Part shown: positions 12,246 to 21,085 of the stretch, piece after piece
Numbering within the stretch: the stretch's first letter is position 1
Layout of the letters: each line of letters begins with the position of its first letter
Assembly (NCBI RefSeq): GCF_900091615.1
Contig: NZ_FMIA01000002.1
Location: 4,030,001-4,094,000 of the forward strand
Source of the DNA: Micromonospora yangpuensis
GTDB taxonomy: Bacteria; Actinomycetota; Actinomycetes; Mycobacteriales; Micromonosporaceae
Direction of reading: 5' to 3'
DNA: 64,000 bases
The notes under the pieces: model-generated
The model's input: only the letters and a program-made list of their open reading frames with translations
Told to the model about the DNA's origin: nothing
Databases searched by the model: none
Position numbers and translations under genes: made by a program

Positions 12246-13087
12246 CGGGTGGTGATCCAGCGGTCGCGCAGGCCGGCGAGGATGACGACGGAGACGGTCA
12301 ACAGGATCAGGCTCAGCACGATCGCGGCGTCCAGGTCGGTCTCCAGCGCGAGGTACACCGCCAGGGGCATGGTCTGGGTGGTGCCGGGATAGTTGCCGGC
12401 GAAGGTGATCGTGGCGCCGAACTCGCCCAGGGCACGGGCCCAGCAGAGCAGCGCCCCGGCGGCGACACCCGGCGCCACCAACGGCAGGGTCACGTGGGTG
12501 AAGGTGGTCCAGCGGCCCGCGCCCAGGGTGGCGGCGGCCTCCTCGTAGCGGCTGTCGGCACCGCGCAGGGCACCCTCCACGGCGATGATCAGGAACGGCA
12601 TCGCCACGAACGCCTCGGCGACGACCACACCGGCGGTGGTGAACGGCAGGGTGATCCCGAACGTGCTGTCCAGCCAGCCGCCGACCAGCCCCTGCCGGCC
12701 GAAGACGAGCAGCAACGCCACCCCGCCGACCACCGGCGGCAGCACGAGCGGGACGGTGACCAGGGCCCGGACCAGTCGCCGACCGCGAAACTCGACCCGG
12801 GCCAGCAACCAGGCAAGCGGGACCCCGAGGACCAGGCAGACCACCGTGGCGAGGGTGGCCGACTGCAACGACAGCCGCAACGCGGCCAGCACCTCCGGCT
12901 CGGCCAGCCGGCGCGGCAGCGTCGTCCACGGGGTCCGCAGCAGCAACCCCAGCAGCGGCAGCGTCAGGAACAGCAACCCCAGGCAGGCGGGGAGCAGCAA
13001 CGCGACCGGCACCCGCTGGCGGCTGGCACGACGGCGCGACCTGGCACCCCCAGCGGGGACCGTCCCGGTGCCGTTCCCCATCGACAT
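12242..13087 (-). CDS. modB: Molybdate ABC transporter permease
   Basis: The permease of the molybdate importer has about 282 residues with an Arg-rich N-terminus and six or so transmembrane segments. The cytoplasmic EAAATLGAGRWTTFTHVTLP segment is the EAA loop that contacts ModC, and LGEFGATITFAGN is typical of ModB. Three near starts exist (GTG 13090, ATG 13087, ATG 13081); no strong ribosome binding site decides between them. It lies about 18 bases after modA and overlaps modC by four bases. Confidence 0.92.
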
Positions 13088-13105
13088 CACTGGCGGTACG
13101 ACTGC

Positions 13106-13909
13106 CTACGGGGCCTGGAAACCGGCGTCGGTGAGCACCCTCAGCGCCTCGTCCGACCGCACGTGTTCGACGAACGCCCGCGCGCCGGCGGGGTTCGGGG
13201 CGTGCCGGAGCACGACGATCGGGTAGTCGTTGACGGCTTCGGCGGACTCGGGGAACTCCACCGCCTCGACCTTGGCCGCCGCCGACCTGGCGTCGGTGCG
13301 GTACACCAGCGCCGCGTCCACCTCACCGAGCGTCACCTTCGCCAGCGCGCCCTTGACGTCCCGCTCCAGGGTCACCGGGGTCAGCGCCACCCGTGCCACG
13401 TCCAGGGCTGTCCTCGCGGCGGCGCCACAGGGCACCTGCTCGGCGCAGAGCGCCACCTTCACCCCCGTCCGGGCCAGGTCGGCCAGGCCCCGCACGCCGG
13501 CCGGGTTGCCCTTCGGCACCGCGATCACCAGCTGGTTGCGCACGAAGACCGTCGCGGCGCCCGCAGCGTTGCCGGCCTCGGTCACCGTACGCATGTTGGC
13601 CGGCGCCGCGGAGGCGAACACGTCGGCCGGCGCACCCTGGTTGATCTGGGTGGCCAGGGCGGCACTGCCGGCGAAGTTGAGCACGACCCGGGTGCCGGGG
13701 TGGGCGGCCTCGAAGTCCCGGCCGAGCCTGGTGAACGTCTCGGTCAGCGAGGCGGCGGCGAGGACCGTCACCGTGCCGGTGACCGCCGCCCCGCCGCCGT
13801 CACCGGTCACCGGCGGCGTGCTGCCGGTGACCGACCGGTCACCACAACCGGTGAGCACCACGGCGACCAGGGCGGTGAGCGCGGCCAGGGCGATCCGCCG
13901 GACCGTCAC
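13106..13909 (-). CDS. modA: Molybdate-binding lipoprotein
   Basis: This periplasmic-type binding protein is lipid-anchored outside the membrane and delivers molybdate to ModBC. The N-terminus has a lipoprotein signal with lipobox LTGC (C22). The mature part begins with TVLAAASLTETFTRLG, the typical ModA opening with anion-binding Ser residues, followed by NFAGSAALATQINQGAPADVFASA, also a ModA hallmark. Length (267) is normal. The GTG start at 13909 is preceded by GGGGGAGGGG. The gene heads a modABC operon and is divergent from the GH5 cellulase gene. Confidence 0.95.
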   Translation of the reverse strand: MTVRRIALAALTALVAVVLTGCGDRSVTGSTPPVTGDGGGAAVTGTVTVLAAASLTETFTRLGRDFEAAHPGTRVVLNFAGSAALATQINQGAPADVFASAAPANMRTVTEAGNAAGAATVFVRNQLVIAVPKGNPAGVRGLADLARTGVKVALCAEQVPCGAAARTALDVARVALTPVTLERDVKGALAKVTLGEVDAALVYRTDARSAAAKVEAVEFPESAEAVNDYPIVVLRHAPNPAGARAFVEHVRSDEALRVLTDAGFQAP

Positions 13910-14152
13910 GAGCAGCCCCTCCCCCGGGCGTCCGCGCTCGTGCCCCGCGATTCGACCGGCACATACCTCACCCGGTCAGCCTAGCCGCTCGGCCGCACCG
14001 GCCGGTGCTGCCCCCTGCCGGCAACCTTGCCCCGTCGATACATGTCCATCTATCCTTTGGCTGCCCATCGACTGTCCGTACGGGCAATCGAACATCGTTG
14101 AATCGCTTCGACAACCCAGCGTGACGGTTTGGCTCGAAGACGGGAGATACCG

Positions 14153-15742
14153 GTGAAATCCACCCTCAGAAAGATCCAGCTCGGCTTACTTTCCGGCGTG
14201 CTGGCGCTGGCCGGATCCGCCGTCGTGATGACGAGCTCCGCGTCGGCCGACAGCATGACCCAGGTGAACGCCACCCAACTCGTCGCCGACATGGGGGCGG
14301 GCTGGAATCTGGGGAACACCCTGGAGGCCAACATCAACGGGATCCCCAGCGAAACGGCATGGGGTAACCCGGTCGTGACGCAGGCCTTCATCGACCGGGT
14401 GCGGGCGGCGGGGTTCAAGACGATCCGCATCCCGGTCTCCTACCTGGGACACATCGGGTCCGCCCCGAACTACACGATCAACTCCGCCTGGCTGAACCGG
14501 ATCCAGCAAGTCGTCGACTACGCCCACGGTCGCGGCCTGTATGTGCTGATCAACATGCACGGTGACGGCTTCAAGACCGTCACCGGCTCGTGGTTGATCT
14601 GCGACTCGTCGAACCAGACGACGATCCGGGACAAGTACCAGAAGGTCTGGCAGCAGATCGCGACCAGGTTCCAGAACTACAGCGAGCGCCTCATCTTCGA
14701 GGCCATGAACGAGGAGTTCGACGGACAGTACGGCAACCCCACCCAGCCGTGCTACTCGAACATCAACGCCTACAACCAGATCTTCGTGGACACGGTCCGC
14801 CGGTCCGGCGGGAACAACGCCTCGCGCTGGCTGCTCATCGCCGGCTGGAACACCAACATCGACTACACCGCGGGCAACTACGGCTTCGTGCTGCCGACCG
14901 ACCAGTACCGGTCGCCGTCCATTCCCGCCAACGAGCAGCGGCTCATGATCTCCGTGCACTACTACGACCCCTGGGACTTCGCCGGCGAGGAGAACGGCAC
15001 CATCACGCAGTGGGGACCGGCCGCCACCAATCCGGCCCGGAAGTCGACCTGGGGACAGCAGGACCACATGGACGCACAACTGAAGAAGATGCGCGACACC
15101 TTCGTCTCGCGTGGATACCCGGTGTTCGTCGGTGAGTACGGTTCGGTCGACAAGACCTCGGCCGACTCGACGAACAACAGGTACCGCGCCGACTACGCAC
15201 GCACCCTGGTGTCCACCGCCAAGAAGTACGGCGCGGCCACCGCCTACTGGGACAACGGCTGGAACGGGGCGTACGGGTTCGGGCTGTTCAACCGCAGCAG
15301 CGTCACGGTCACCCAGCAGGGCATCATCGACGCCATCATCAGCGCCGTCGGCGGTACCACCCCGACCACCCCGCCGACCACCACGCCACCGACCACCACC
15401 CCGCCGACCACCCGGCCGCCGACGACCCCGCCGCCGAACGGGCGGTCCTGTTCGGCGTCCTACACGGCTACCGGCCAGTGGCAGGGCGGCTTCCAGGCCG
15501 AGGTGCGGGTGACCGCCGGCAACTCGGCGATCAGCGGTTGGACGGTGACCTGGACGCTCGCGAACGGACAGCAGGTGACGCAGGCGTGGAACGCCACGGT
15601 GACCACCAGCGGATCGACGGTCACCGCCCGCAACGTCGGTTACAACGGTTCGATAGGTGCCGGCGGTAGCACGACCTTCGGCCTCCTGGGATCGTCGAGC
15701 GGCGCCACCGGCGTACCGTCGTTGTCCTGCACGGCGAGCTGA
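14153..15742 (+). CDS. Secreted GH5 endoglucanase with CBM2
   Basis: The 529-residue secreted cellulase hydrolyses beta-1,4-glucan. The signal peptide ends near SASA (29-32). The GH5 domain (about 36-395) shows the acid/base E187 in FEAMNEEF, nucleophile E328 in VFVGEYGS, the IRIPVSY barrel strand and ISVHYYDPW. A Pro/Thr linker (PTTTPP repeats) leads to CBM2 at about 436-529. GTG at 14153 is chosen because GGGAG lies 6 bases upstream and it opens the signal peptide; a TTG at 14129 in the same frame lacks support. Its CBM2 is clearly different in sequence from those at 3.7 and 5.1 kb. I found no copy of the LacI-type operator before this gene. Confidence 0.92.
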   Translation: MKSTLRKIQLGLLSGVLALAGSAVVMTSSASADSMTQVNATQLVADMGAGWNLGNTLEANINGIPSETAWGNPVVTQAFIDRVRAAGFKTIRIPVSYLGHIGSAPNYTINSAWLNRIQQVVDYAHGRGLYVLINMHGDGFKTVTGSWLICDSSNQTTIRDKYQKVWQQIATRFQNYSERLIFEAMNEEFDGQYGNPTQPCYSNINAYNQIFVDTVRRSGGNNASRWLLIAGWNTNIDYTAGNYGFVLPTDQYRSPSIPANEQRLMISVHYYDPWDFAGEENGTITQWGPAATNPARKSTWGQQDHMDAQLKKMRDTFVSRGYPVFVGEYGSVDKTSADSTNNRYRADYARTLVSTAKKYGAATAYWDNGWNGAYGFGLFNRSSVTVTQQGIIDAIISAVGGTTPTTPPTTTPPTTTPPTTRPPTTPPPNGRSCSASYTATGQWQGGFQAEVRVTAGNSAISGWTVTWTLANGQQVTQAWNATVTTSGSTVTARNVGYNGSIGAGGSTTFGLLGSSSGATGVPSLSCTAS

Positions 15743-15774
15743 GCAGGCGGATACCGGAGCCGGCGGGGACGGCC

Positions 15775-15817
15775 GCCCGGCACCGGTCCGTCGCAAGCGA
15801 CGAGACCGGTGCCGGGC
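15775..15817. terminator. Bidirectional terminator between convergent genes
   Basis: A perfect 13-bp stem (15775-15787/15805-15817) encloses an inner CGTCGC-AA-GCGACG stem (15789-15802). It sits between the GH5 stop and the end of the DUF1996 gene and probably serves both. Confidence 0.8.
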
Positions 15818-15838
15818 GTCCGCCCTGGTCGGGCGTGG

Positions 15839-17428
15839 TCAGCGGGTGAAGGCGACGAACTCGGCGACCGACCACCAGTTGCTGGCCGATCCGGTCTGGA
15901 CCACCCGGATGTAACGGGCGTTGCGTGGCGCGAAGTCCGCGGCGATCGTCTCCGCGCCCGGCCCACTGGCCACCGGCGATCCCCAGTTGGAGCCGTCGTT
16001 GGACAGGTACACCTGGTAGCGGCGGGCGTAGTCGGAGCCGTTGGACAGCAGTGAGATGCCGCTGACCGACCGGGCGGAACGCATGTCCACGGTGACGGAC
16101 TGGCCGTCGACCATCGGGGTGCCGCTGGTGAAGCGGGAACGCGGGTCGCCGTCGAGCATCTTCGCCGGCTCGCTGCCCCGGCTCACGCCGGAGGCGGTGG
16201 CGGTCCACCCGCCGCGGTCCAGCACCTTACGGCTGCCCGGGACCTGGTAGTGCTCGTCCAGGGCGGCCCCGGCCTCGGGCTCGAACTGCGAGTAGCCCCG
16301 GGCGTCACACTGCCGGCCGGCGTTGATGCAGTGGGTGACCAACGCGTTCAGGGTCGGCGCGTCCCAGGCGTTGTAGAAGTCGTAGTGGAAGGTGAAGCCC
16401 CGCCCGCTGGCCAGTCTGACCTTCGACATGTCGCCGCTGACCGGGAAGGCCATCTTGAACTCGAGCATCGGCACCGCGACCGGGTGCGTCTTCGGGCACA
16501 CGCCGTCGACCGGGTACACGATGTGGCTGATGTGGTCGGGGGTGTCCAGGTGCTTGCCGTCCCAGCAGCTCGGCGCCTGCATCCGGATGTTCAGCTGGCT
16601 GCCGGAGCGGCAGGTGGCGGGGAAGTCGACGTTGTCGTAGCTGTCGCCGCACTCCCAGCCCTTCTGGTAACCGGGGGCCTTGGCGAACTGCTCGGCGGTG
16701 GTCGTCGGGCTGCCCACCAGGTAGCGCAGGCCCACCGGGAACGGCCGTACGCTTGTGTAGTCGCGTACCCCGCTCTTGTAGTAGATGACCTGCGGGCCGG
16801 TCGGCTCGATGGCCCGGTCGCCGTCGAACACCGTGGGCATCCAGTAACCGGAGCGGTCACCGGGGACCCGGCACAGCGTCGAGCCGGCCAGCAGCGACTC
16901 GGTGGTGCTGTTCGCCTTCGTCGTGGTGTTGCCCATGAAGGTGTGGTTGTGCGAGGCGCCCGGCTTGTTGAAGAAGACGATCGGGTCGTCGTCCCGGCGG
17001 TGGCTGACCGAGCAGTTCGCCTGGAACTCGCGGTGCGCCTTGCGCGGCGGGGTCTTGGTGGAGGGGGTCACCCCGGTGACCGGGTTCTCGGCCAGCACGT
17101 AGTCGCCGGGCACGGGCTTCGGGTGGTTGCCCTGGTGGGAGCTGCTGCTCGGGCTGGCCGACCGGGTCGGCGACTTCTTCGCGGCGGACTGCGTCGGCTC
17201 GGGTCCGGCCGGGGCGGCGGGCGCCGAGGAGTGCTCGTGTGCCGGTTCGGTCACGGCTGCCGGCGCGTCCTGCGACGACGCGGCCTGCTGACTGCCGGTG
17301 AGCCGCAACGGGCCGACCGCGGTCCAGGAGGCCACTCCCACGGTCACGGCGAGAGCGGCCCCCACCAGGGCGTATCGCAGGCGTACGCGGCGCGGCGGGC
17401 CGGACGATGGTGAGATCCGGGTTCCCAT
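15839..17428 (-). CDS. Membrane-anchored DUF1996 protein with C-terminal discoidin domain
   Basis: The 529-residue protein has a short basic N-terminus, one transmembrane or signal-anchor segment (about 19-38) and a Ser/Pro/Ala-rich stretch to about 100. Then comes a DUF1996 domain (about 140-375) with its typical CSVSHRRDDDPIVF and HNHTFMGN motifs. From about 405 to the end lies an F5/8-type C (discoidin) domain ending in NARYIRVVQTGS and WWSVAEFVAF. DUF1996 is common in fungal and actinobacterial secreted proteins of unknown reaction; the discoidin module usually binds carbohydrate. Its position next to the cellulase gene suggests polysaccharide binding, an inference. The ATG at 17428 follows GGAGGCTCC. 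Confidence 0.82.
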   Translation of the reverse strand: MGTRISPSSGPPRRVRLRYALVGAALAVTVGVASWTAVGPLRLTGSQQAASSQDAPAAVTEPAHEHSSAPAAPAGPEPTQSAAKKSPTRSASPSSSSHQGNHPKPVPGDYVLAENPVTGVTPSTKTPPRKAHREFQANCSVSHRRDDDPIVFFNKPGASHNHTFMGNTTTKANSTTESLLAGSTLCRVPGDRSGYWMPTVFDGDRAIEPTGPQVIYYKSGVRDYTSVRPFPVGLRYLVGSPTTTAEQFAKAPGYQKGWECGDSYDNVDFPATCRSGSQLNIRMQAPSCWDGKHLDTPDHISHIVYPVDGVCPKTHPVAVPMLEFKMAFPVSGDMSKVRLASGRGFTFHYDFYNAWDAPTLNALVTHCINAGRQCDARGYSQFEPEAGAALDEHYQVPGSRKVLDRGGWTATASGVSRGSEPAKMLDGDPRSRFTSGTPMVDGQSVTVDMRSARSVSGISLLSNGSDYARRYQVYLSNDGSNWGSPVASGPGAETIAADFAPRNARYIRVVQTGSASNWWSVAEFVAFTR

Positions 17429-17738
17429 GGAGCCTCCGAGAGAGCGGTTGTCGGTTCTGGACGCCGGCGTACGCTAACCACGCCCGACCGCGCGGCGAAT
17501 GAGGCGAAGGGCCCAGGGCGACGCGGTCGACGGCCCAGGTCCACCGCGGCGGAACCGGGCGCGAACCGGGCAGGTTCCGGTCATCCGGGCAACGTTCGAC
17601 GCCCACTTCGACACGCTCTGCGTGTGCCGCGTTGCAGCACGTCAGAGCCCTGGGTGGAGGTCGGTGACAGCGGTGATTCGGTGTACCGTGAGATGAATCG
17701 TCCTACCGGTTCGTCGCGCTAGACCCACGGGAAATCGA
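17429..17738. other. Divergent intergenic region
   Basis: These 310 bases separate the DUF1996 gene from a plus-strand operon. No plausible gene is seen. The region must hold promoters for both sides, but I can fix no -10/-35 pair. A near-repeat just before and inside the next gene (CACGGGAAATCGAGTGG and CACGGGGAGTCGAGTGG) duplicates a possible start region. Confidence 0.5.
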
Positions 17739-18560
17739 GTGGCTCATACCACGGGGAGTCGAGTGGTGCCCAGCAGAACGGTGTTCGATACCGCCGACCC
17801 CGTGCCACGCATGCTCGCCGGTCCGCCGGATCCCATCCGGTCGCTCCGGCTACCGCACTGGGTGGGCATCAGCGCCCTGGCCGGTGGGATCGTGCTGGCT
17901 GCCATCGTGATCCCGCCGCAGCTCTCCCCGGCCGTCGAGCAACCGCCGGAGCGACCGCTGGGTCAGACCGCGCCCGCCGGGACGGAGTCTCCGACGACCG
18001 GGTACGTCCCCGACGGCGCCCCGGGTGTCGTCCCGGAAACCGGGGCACCGGCACCGGAGTCCACCGGCTCGGCCCGCCCGGACCCGCGCCCGACCGCGCC
18101 GACGGCCACGCCAGGCCGGCCGGCGGCGCCGGATGAGGGTCGGTCCGAGGCTCCCCGTCCCACGCCGACCCGCACGTCCGGGCCGACCCCGTCGTCGCGG
18201 TCGATCACCGTGCAGGCCGAGGACCCCGGCAACGTGCTCGGCGGCGGCGCCAAGGTGGCCAGCTGCCCCAGCTGCGACGGCGGGGCCCGGGTCCGCTACC
18301 TCGGCACGCTGACGGTGAACTTCACCAACCCCACCGCCGGGGGGCGGACCATCGCCGTCACCTACCAGACCGACGGTGACCGCCAGCTGAAGATCTCCGT
18401 GAACGACGCCGCGCCCACCACCCACGCCGTCTCCGGTGCCGGTTGGGACGTCCCCCGCACCTTCCGGTACGATGCCGAGCTGCCGGCCGGACGGACCAGC
18501 CTGACCTTCTTCAACGACACCGGGCCACCGCCCGACATCGACAAGATCACCATCAGCTGA
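17739..18560 (+). CDS. Membrane-anchored protein with CBM35-like carbohydrate-binding domain
   Basis: The 273-residue protein has a cytoplasmic N-terminus of about 40 residues, one transmembrane helix (about 42-60), a Pro/Thr/Ala-rich extracellular spacer to about 150, and a beta-rich C-terminal domain. That domain has the CBM35/CBM6 look: ITVQAEDPGN opening, a Cys pair in ASCPSCDGG, and a closing PPDIDKITIS. It has no catalytic signature and probably senses or tethers a glycan. Start choice is ambiguous: GTG at 17739 with GGGAAA upstream, or GTG at 17763 with GGGGAG 4 bases upstream. It ends 10 bases before a histidine kinase gene, so it may supply ligand to that sensor. Confidence 0.65.
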   Translation: MAHTTGSRVVPSRTVFDTADPVPRMLAGPPDPIRSLRLPHWVGISALAGGIVLAAIVIPPQLSPAVEQPPERPLGQTAPAGTESPTTGYVPDGAPGVVPETGAPAPESTGSARPDPRPTAPTATPGRPAAPDEGRSEAPRPTPTRTSGPTPSSRSITVQAEDPGNVLGGGAKVASCPSCDGGARVRYLGTLTVNFTNPTAGGRTIAVTYQTDGDRQLKISVNDAAPTTHAVSGAGWDVPRTFRYDAELPAGRTSLTFFNDTGPPPDIDKITIS

Positions 18561-18570
18561 CCTGGCCCCG

Positions 18571-19782
18571 ATGAGTCGATTCGTCGCCTACGCCGCGCTG
18601 TGCCGGGCCATGTTGCTCGGCCGACTCGTGCTCACCTACGCCGCCGTCGGCATCGGCTTCCGGCTGGTCGACGATCCCTGGTGGACCGTGGTCACCCTCG
18701 CGGTGGTCACCGTCATCACGGTCGCCCAGGTCACCGTGCTGGGGCGATGGCCGGCCGTGATCCGCTGGCGGCTGTGCGTGCTGGCCGTCGACGCCGTCCT
18801 GATGATCGGTGTCCTGGTGCTCACCGACGGCGGCCTCGCGTACTTCTGCTACGCCGCCGGCTACGCCGCACTCAGTGGGGCGTTGCTGGGCAACCACGGG
18901 TTACTGCTGTGGATCGTCAACGCGGGGCTCGGCCTGGCCGTGGCGACGAGGTTGCTGCAGGCCGCCGGCACCGGAGCGGCCACCTCCACCGTCGCGCCGT
19001 TCGTGCTGGCCTTCCCGATGATCTTCGTGGTCTGCGGCATCGGGGCCGCCGTCGTGACCGCCACCCTGGCCCGTTACATCGACGTGTCCGTGGCGGTGGT
19101 GACCAGCGCCCAGCAGTCGGCGGCGGCCTCCGAACGGGCCCGGCTGGCCCGGGAGCTGCACGACTCGGTGGCCAAGACGTTGCGCGGGGTGTCGTTCGCC
19201 GCGGTGGCCCTGCCCAGCCTGCTGCGCCGCCAGCCCGACCTGGCCGAACAGCTCGCCAGCACGGTCTCCGTGGGCGCCGACACCGCGATCCGGGAGGCCC
19301 GCGACCTGCTGGCCGGGCTGCGCCGGGACGCCTTGGACCGGCCGTTCGCCGAGCACGTCCGGCAGATGTGCCGGGACTGGTCGCAACGGACCCGGGTGCC
19401 GGTCCGGGCCGAGGTCGCGCCCGTCGAGCCACCGGTGGCCGTCCGGTACGAGCTGGCGCAGATCCTGCACGAGGCGCTGGAGAACGTGGCCCGGCACGCC
19501 CACGCCCGCGAGGTGTGGGTCCGCCTGGAACGGCGCGACGGGCACGCGGTGCTGACCGTACGCGACGACGGCCGCGGTTTCGTGGTGCCCGACGAGCTGA
19601 CCACACTTTCCACGGCAGGCAGTTTCGGCGTGGTCGGCATGACCGAACGGGCCCACGCGGTCGGCGGTACGCTGCGCGTCGAATCCAGCCCCGGTCGGGG
19701 CAGTGCGGTGGTGGCGCGGGTTCGGCTGCCCGACCCCGCGCAGGTCGGAGACGTTTCGTCCGGGATGGTGGTGCACCGGTGA
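18571..19782 (+). CDS. Two-component sensor histidine kinase (NarL/DesK type)
   Basis: The 403-residue membrane kinase has five or six transmembrane segments in the first 175 residues with almost no extracellular loop. It then has a HisKA_3 dimerisation domain with the phospho-acceptor H197 (RLARELHDSVAKTLRG) and an HATPase_c domain with HEALENVARHA (N box), VRDDGRGF (G1) and GSFGVVGMTERA. The short loops suggest sensing within or near the membrane, or through the upstream CBM35-like protein. Its stop overlaps the start of the response regulator gene (GTGA), so the pair is translationally coupled. Confidence 0.92.
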   Translation: MSRFVAYAALCRAMLLGRLVLTYAAVGIGFRLVDDPWWTVVTLAVVTVITVAQVTVLGRWPAVIRWRLCVLAVDAVLMIGVLVLTDGGLAYFCYAAGYAALSGALLGNHGLLLWIVNAGLGLAVATRLLQAAGTGAATSTVAPFVLAFPMIFVVCGIGAAVVTATLARYIDVSVAVVTSAQQSAAASERARLARELHDSVAKTLRGVSFAAVALPSLLRRQPDLAEQLASTVSVGADTAIREARDLLAGLRRDALDRPFAEHVRQMCRDWSQRTRVPVRAEVAPVEPPVAVRYELAQILHEALENVARHAHAREVWVRLERRDGHAVLTVRDDGRGFVVPDELTTLSTAGSFGVVGMTERAHAVGGTLRVESSPGRGSAVVARVRLPDPAQVGDVSSGMVVHR

Positions 19783-20438
19783 TCGACGTCATGATCGTCG
19801 ACGACAACCCGATCGTCCGGATGGCCCTGCAGGGCTATCTGGCCAGTGCCGAGGACGTCCGGGTCGTCGGGGAGGCAGCCGACGGCCGGACGGCGGTGAC
19901 CACCGCCCAACGGTTGCAGCCGGACGTGATCCTGCTGGACTACCGGATGCCCATCGCCGACGGGCTCAGCGTCGTCGGTACGCTCGCCGAACGCGCCGCC
20001 GTACTGGTGCTGACCAGCGACTCCGCCGACGAGGTGATCGCCGCCATGCTGCGCGGCGGGGCCCGTGGCTACCTGGTGCACGGCGAGTTCGACCCGGCGG
20101 AACTGCTGCGCGCGATCCGGTCGGTCGCCGCCGGCCAGGGCTGGTTGTCGCCACGCAGCGCCTCGGTCACCATCGCGCTGCTGCGCGAGCAGGCCGACCG
20201 GGACCGGGCCGGGGTCCACCGCCAGGAGCAGCAACGCCGTACCCAGCAGGGTTTCGGTCTGACCCCGCGCGAGCAGGACGTCATGACGCTGCTCTGCGCC
20301 GGGCACTCCAATGCCGCGATCGCCCGTCGGCTGCTGCTGACCGAGAAGACGGTCAAGAACCACCTCAACCACATCTTCACCAAACTCCAGGCCAGTAACC
20401 GCACCGAGGCGGTCGTCCGGTGGACCGGTCGGCAGTAG
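19779..20438 (+). CDS. NarL/FixJ-family response regulator
   Basis: This is the 219-residue DNA-binding partner of the preceding kinase. The receiver domain has the acidic pair D8-D9, phospho-acceptor D54 (VILLDYRMP) and the switch threonine in VLVLTSDSAD. The usual lysine position is replaced within GYLVHGEFDP, an atypical feature. A LuxR-type helix-turn-helix lies at about 150-205 (LTPREQDVMTLLCAGHS, EKTVKNHLNHIFTKL). The GTG start overlaps the kinase stop. Target genes are not evident. Confidence 0.92.
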   Translation: MIDVMIVDDNPIVRMALQGYLASAEDVRVVGEAADGRTAVTTAQRLQPDVILLDYRMPIADGLSVVGTLAERAAVLVLTSDSADEVIAAMLRGGARGYLVHGEFDPAELLRAIRSVAAGQGWLSPRSASVTIALLREQADRDRAGVHRQEQQRRTQQGFGLTPREQDVMTLLCAGHSNAAIARRLLLTEKTVKNHLNHIFTKLQASNRTEAVVRWTGRQ

Positions 20439-20549
20439 GCCGGGCAGTCGGCAGAGAAATCGGGCCGCCGGTTGAACGCGGTGGCGCTCGGCATCGTTGT
20501 ATGGGCGGCGGGCACCGCCCGCCCGAGACGCCGAGTGGATGGCACCTGG

Positions 20550-21053
20550 ATGAGCGACACAGCGACGGCCGCAGCGACGGGAGACATCGACGGCCGCACC
20601 ACCGGCCGGCCCCGCACGATCAGCGCGCTGATCGTGCACCCCGGCGGGTCCGAGCAGACCGCCCTGCGCACCGTGCTCGACGCCGGTGAGCGGGTACGGG
20701 TCCTCGGCCTGGCCCGCGACGGCCGGGAGGCGGTACGGCTGGCACACCGGCTGCGCCCCACGGTGACCCTGCTCGACGACCGGGTGACCACCCCGGAGGG
20801 CACCGACCTGGTGCGGGCCCTGGCCCGGCGGTCCCGGGTGATCGTGCTGACCGGGTCGACCGACCGGCCCACCATCACGGCGATGCTGTGCCGGCCCATC
20901 CGCGGCTGTCTGGTGTACGGCCAGTTCGAGCCCGCCGACGTACTGGGCGCGGTCCGCGCGGTGGCCAGCGGGCTGGGCTGGCTCTCGCCGGTGGCGGTGG
21001 CCGCCGCGAGCTGGTCGCTGCGTAACCCGTCCAACGCCGGTGCCGCGCGGTGA
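20550..21053 (+). CDS. Degenerate stand-alone receiver-domain protein
   Basis: The 167-residue protein aligns with the receiver half of the preceding response regulator. VRVLGLARDGREAVRLAHRLRP, VIVLTGSTD, GCLVYGQFEPADVLGAVRAVASGLGWLSP all have close counterparts there. It has lost the N-terminal acidic pair (IVHPGG instead of IVDDN) and lacks the DNA-binding domain, but keeps D76/D77 at the phosphorylation position (LLDDRV). It may act as a phosphate sink or interaction partner, or be decaying. The ATG at 20550 is preferred because homology begins soon after it; a start at 20472 would add 26 unrelated residues. It is likely in the same operon as the kinase and regulator. Confidence 0.68.
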   Translation: MSDTATAAATGDIDGRTTGRPRTISALIVHPGGSEQTALRTVLDAGERVRVLGLARDGREAVRLAHRLRPTVTLLDDRVTTPEGTDLVRALARRSRVIVLTGSTDRPTITAMLCRPIRGCLVYGQFEPADVLGAVRAVASGLGWLSPVAVAAASWSLRNPSNAGAAR

Positions 21054-21085
21054 ACCACCCGGCCGACCTCGGGTCGGGGCTCGGG

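Noticed and set aside
14041..14152. LacI-type operator before the GH5 gene
   Set aside because: The region shares an 11-base CCATCGACTGT with the xylanase upstream region, but no TGTTA...TAACA palindrome is present, so I do not call an operator.
15350..15440. Short tandem repeats of ccgaccacc type
   Set aside because: They encode the Pro/Thr linker of the cellulase and are neither a CRISPR array nor a regulatory repeat; the same applies to the linkers at 3.95-4.03 and 5.33-5.42 kb.
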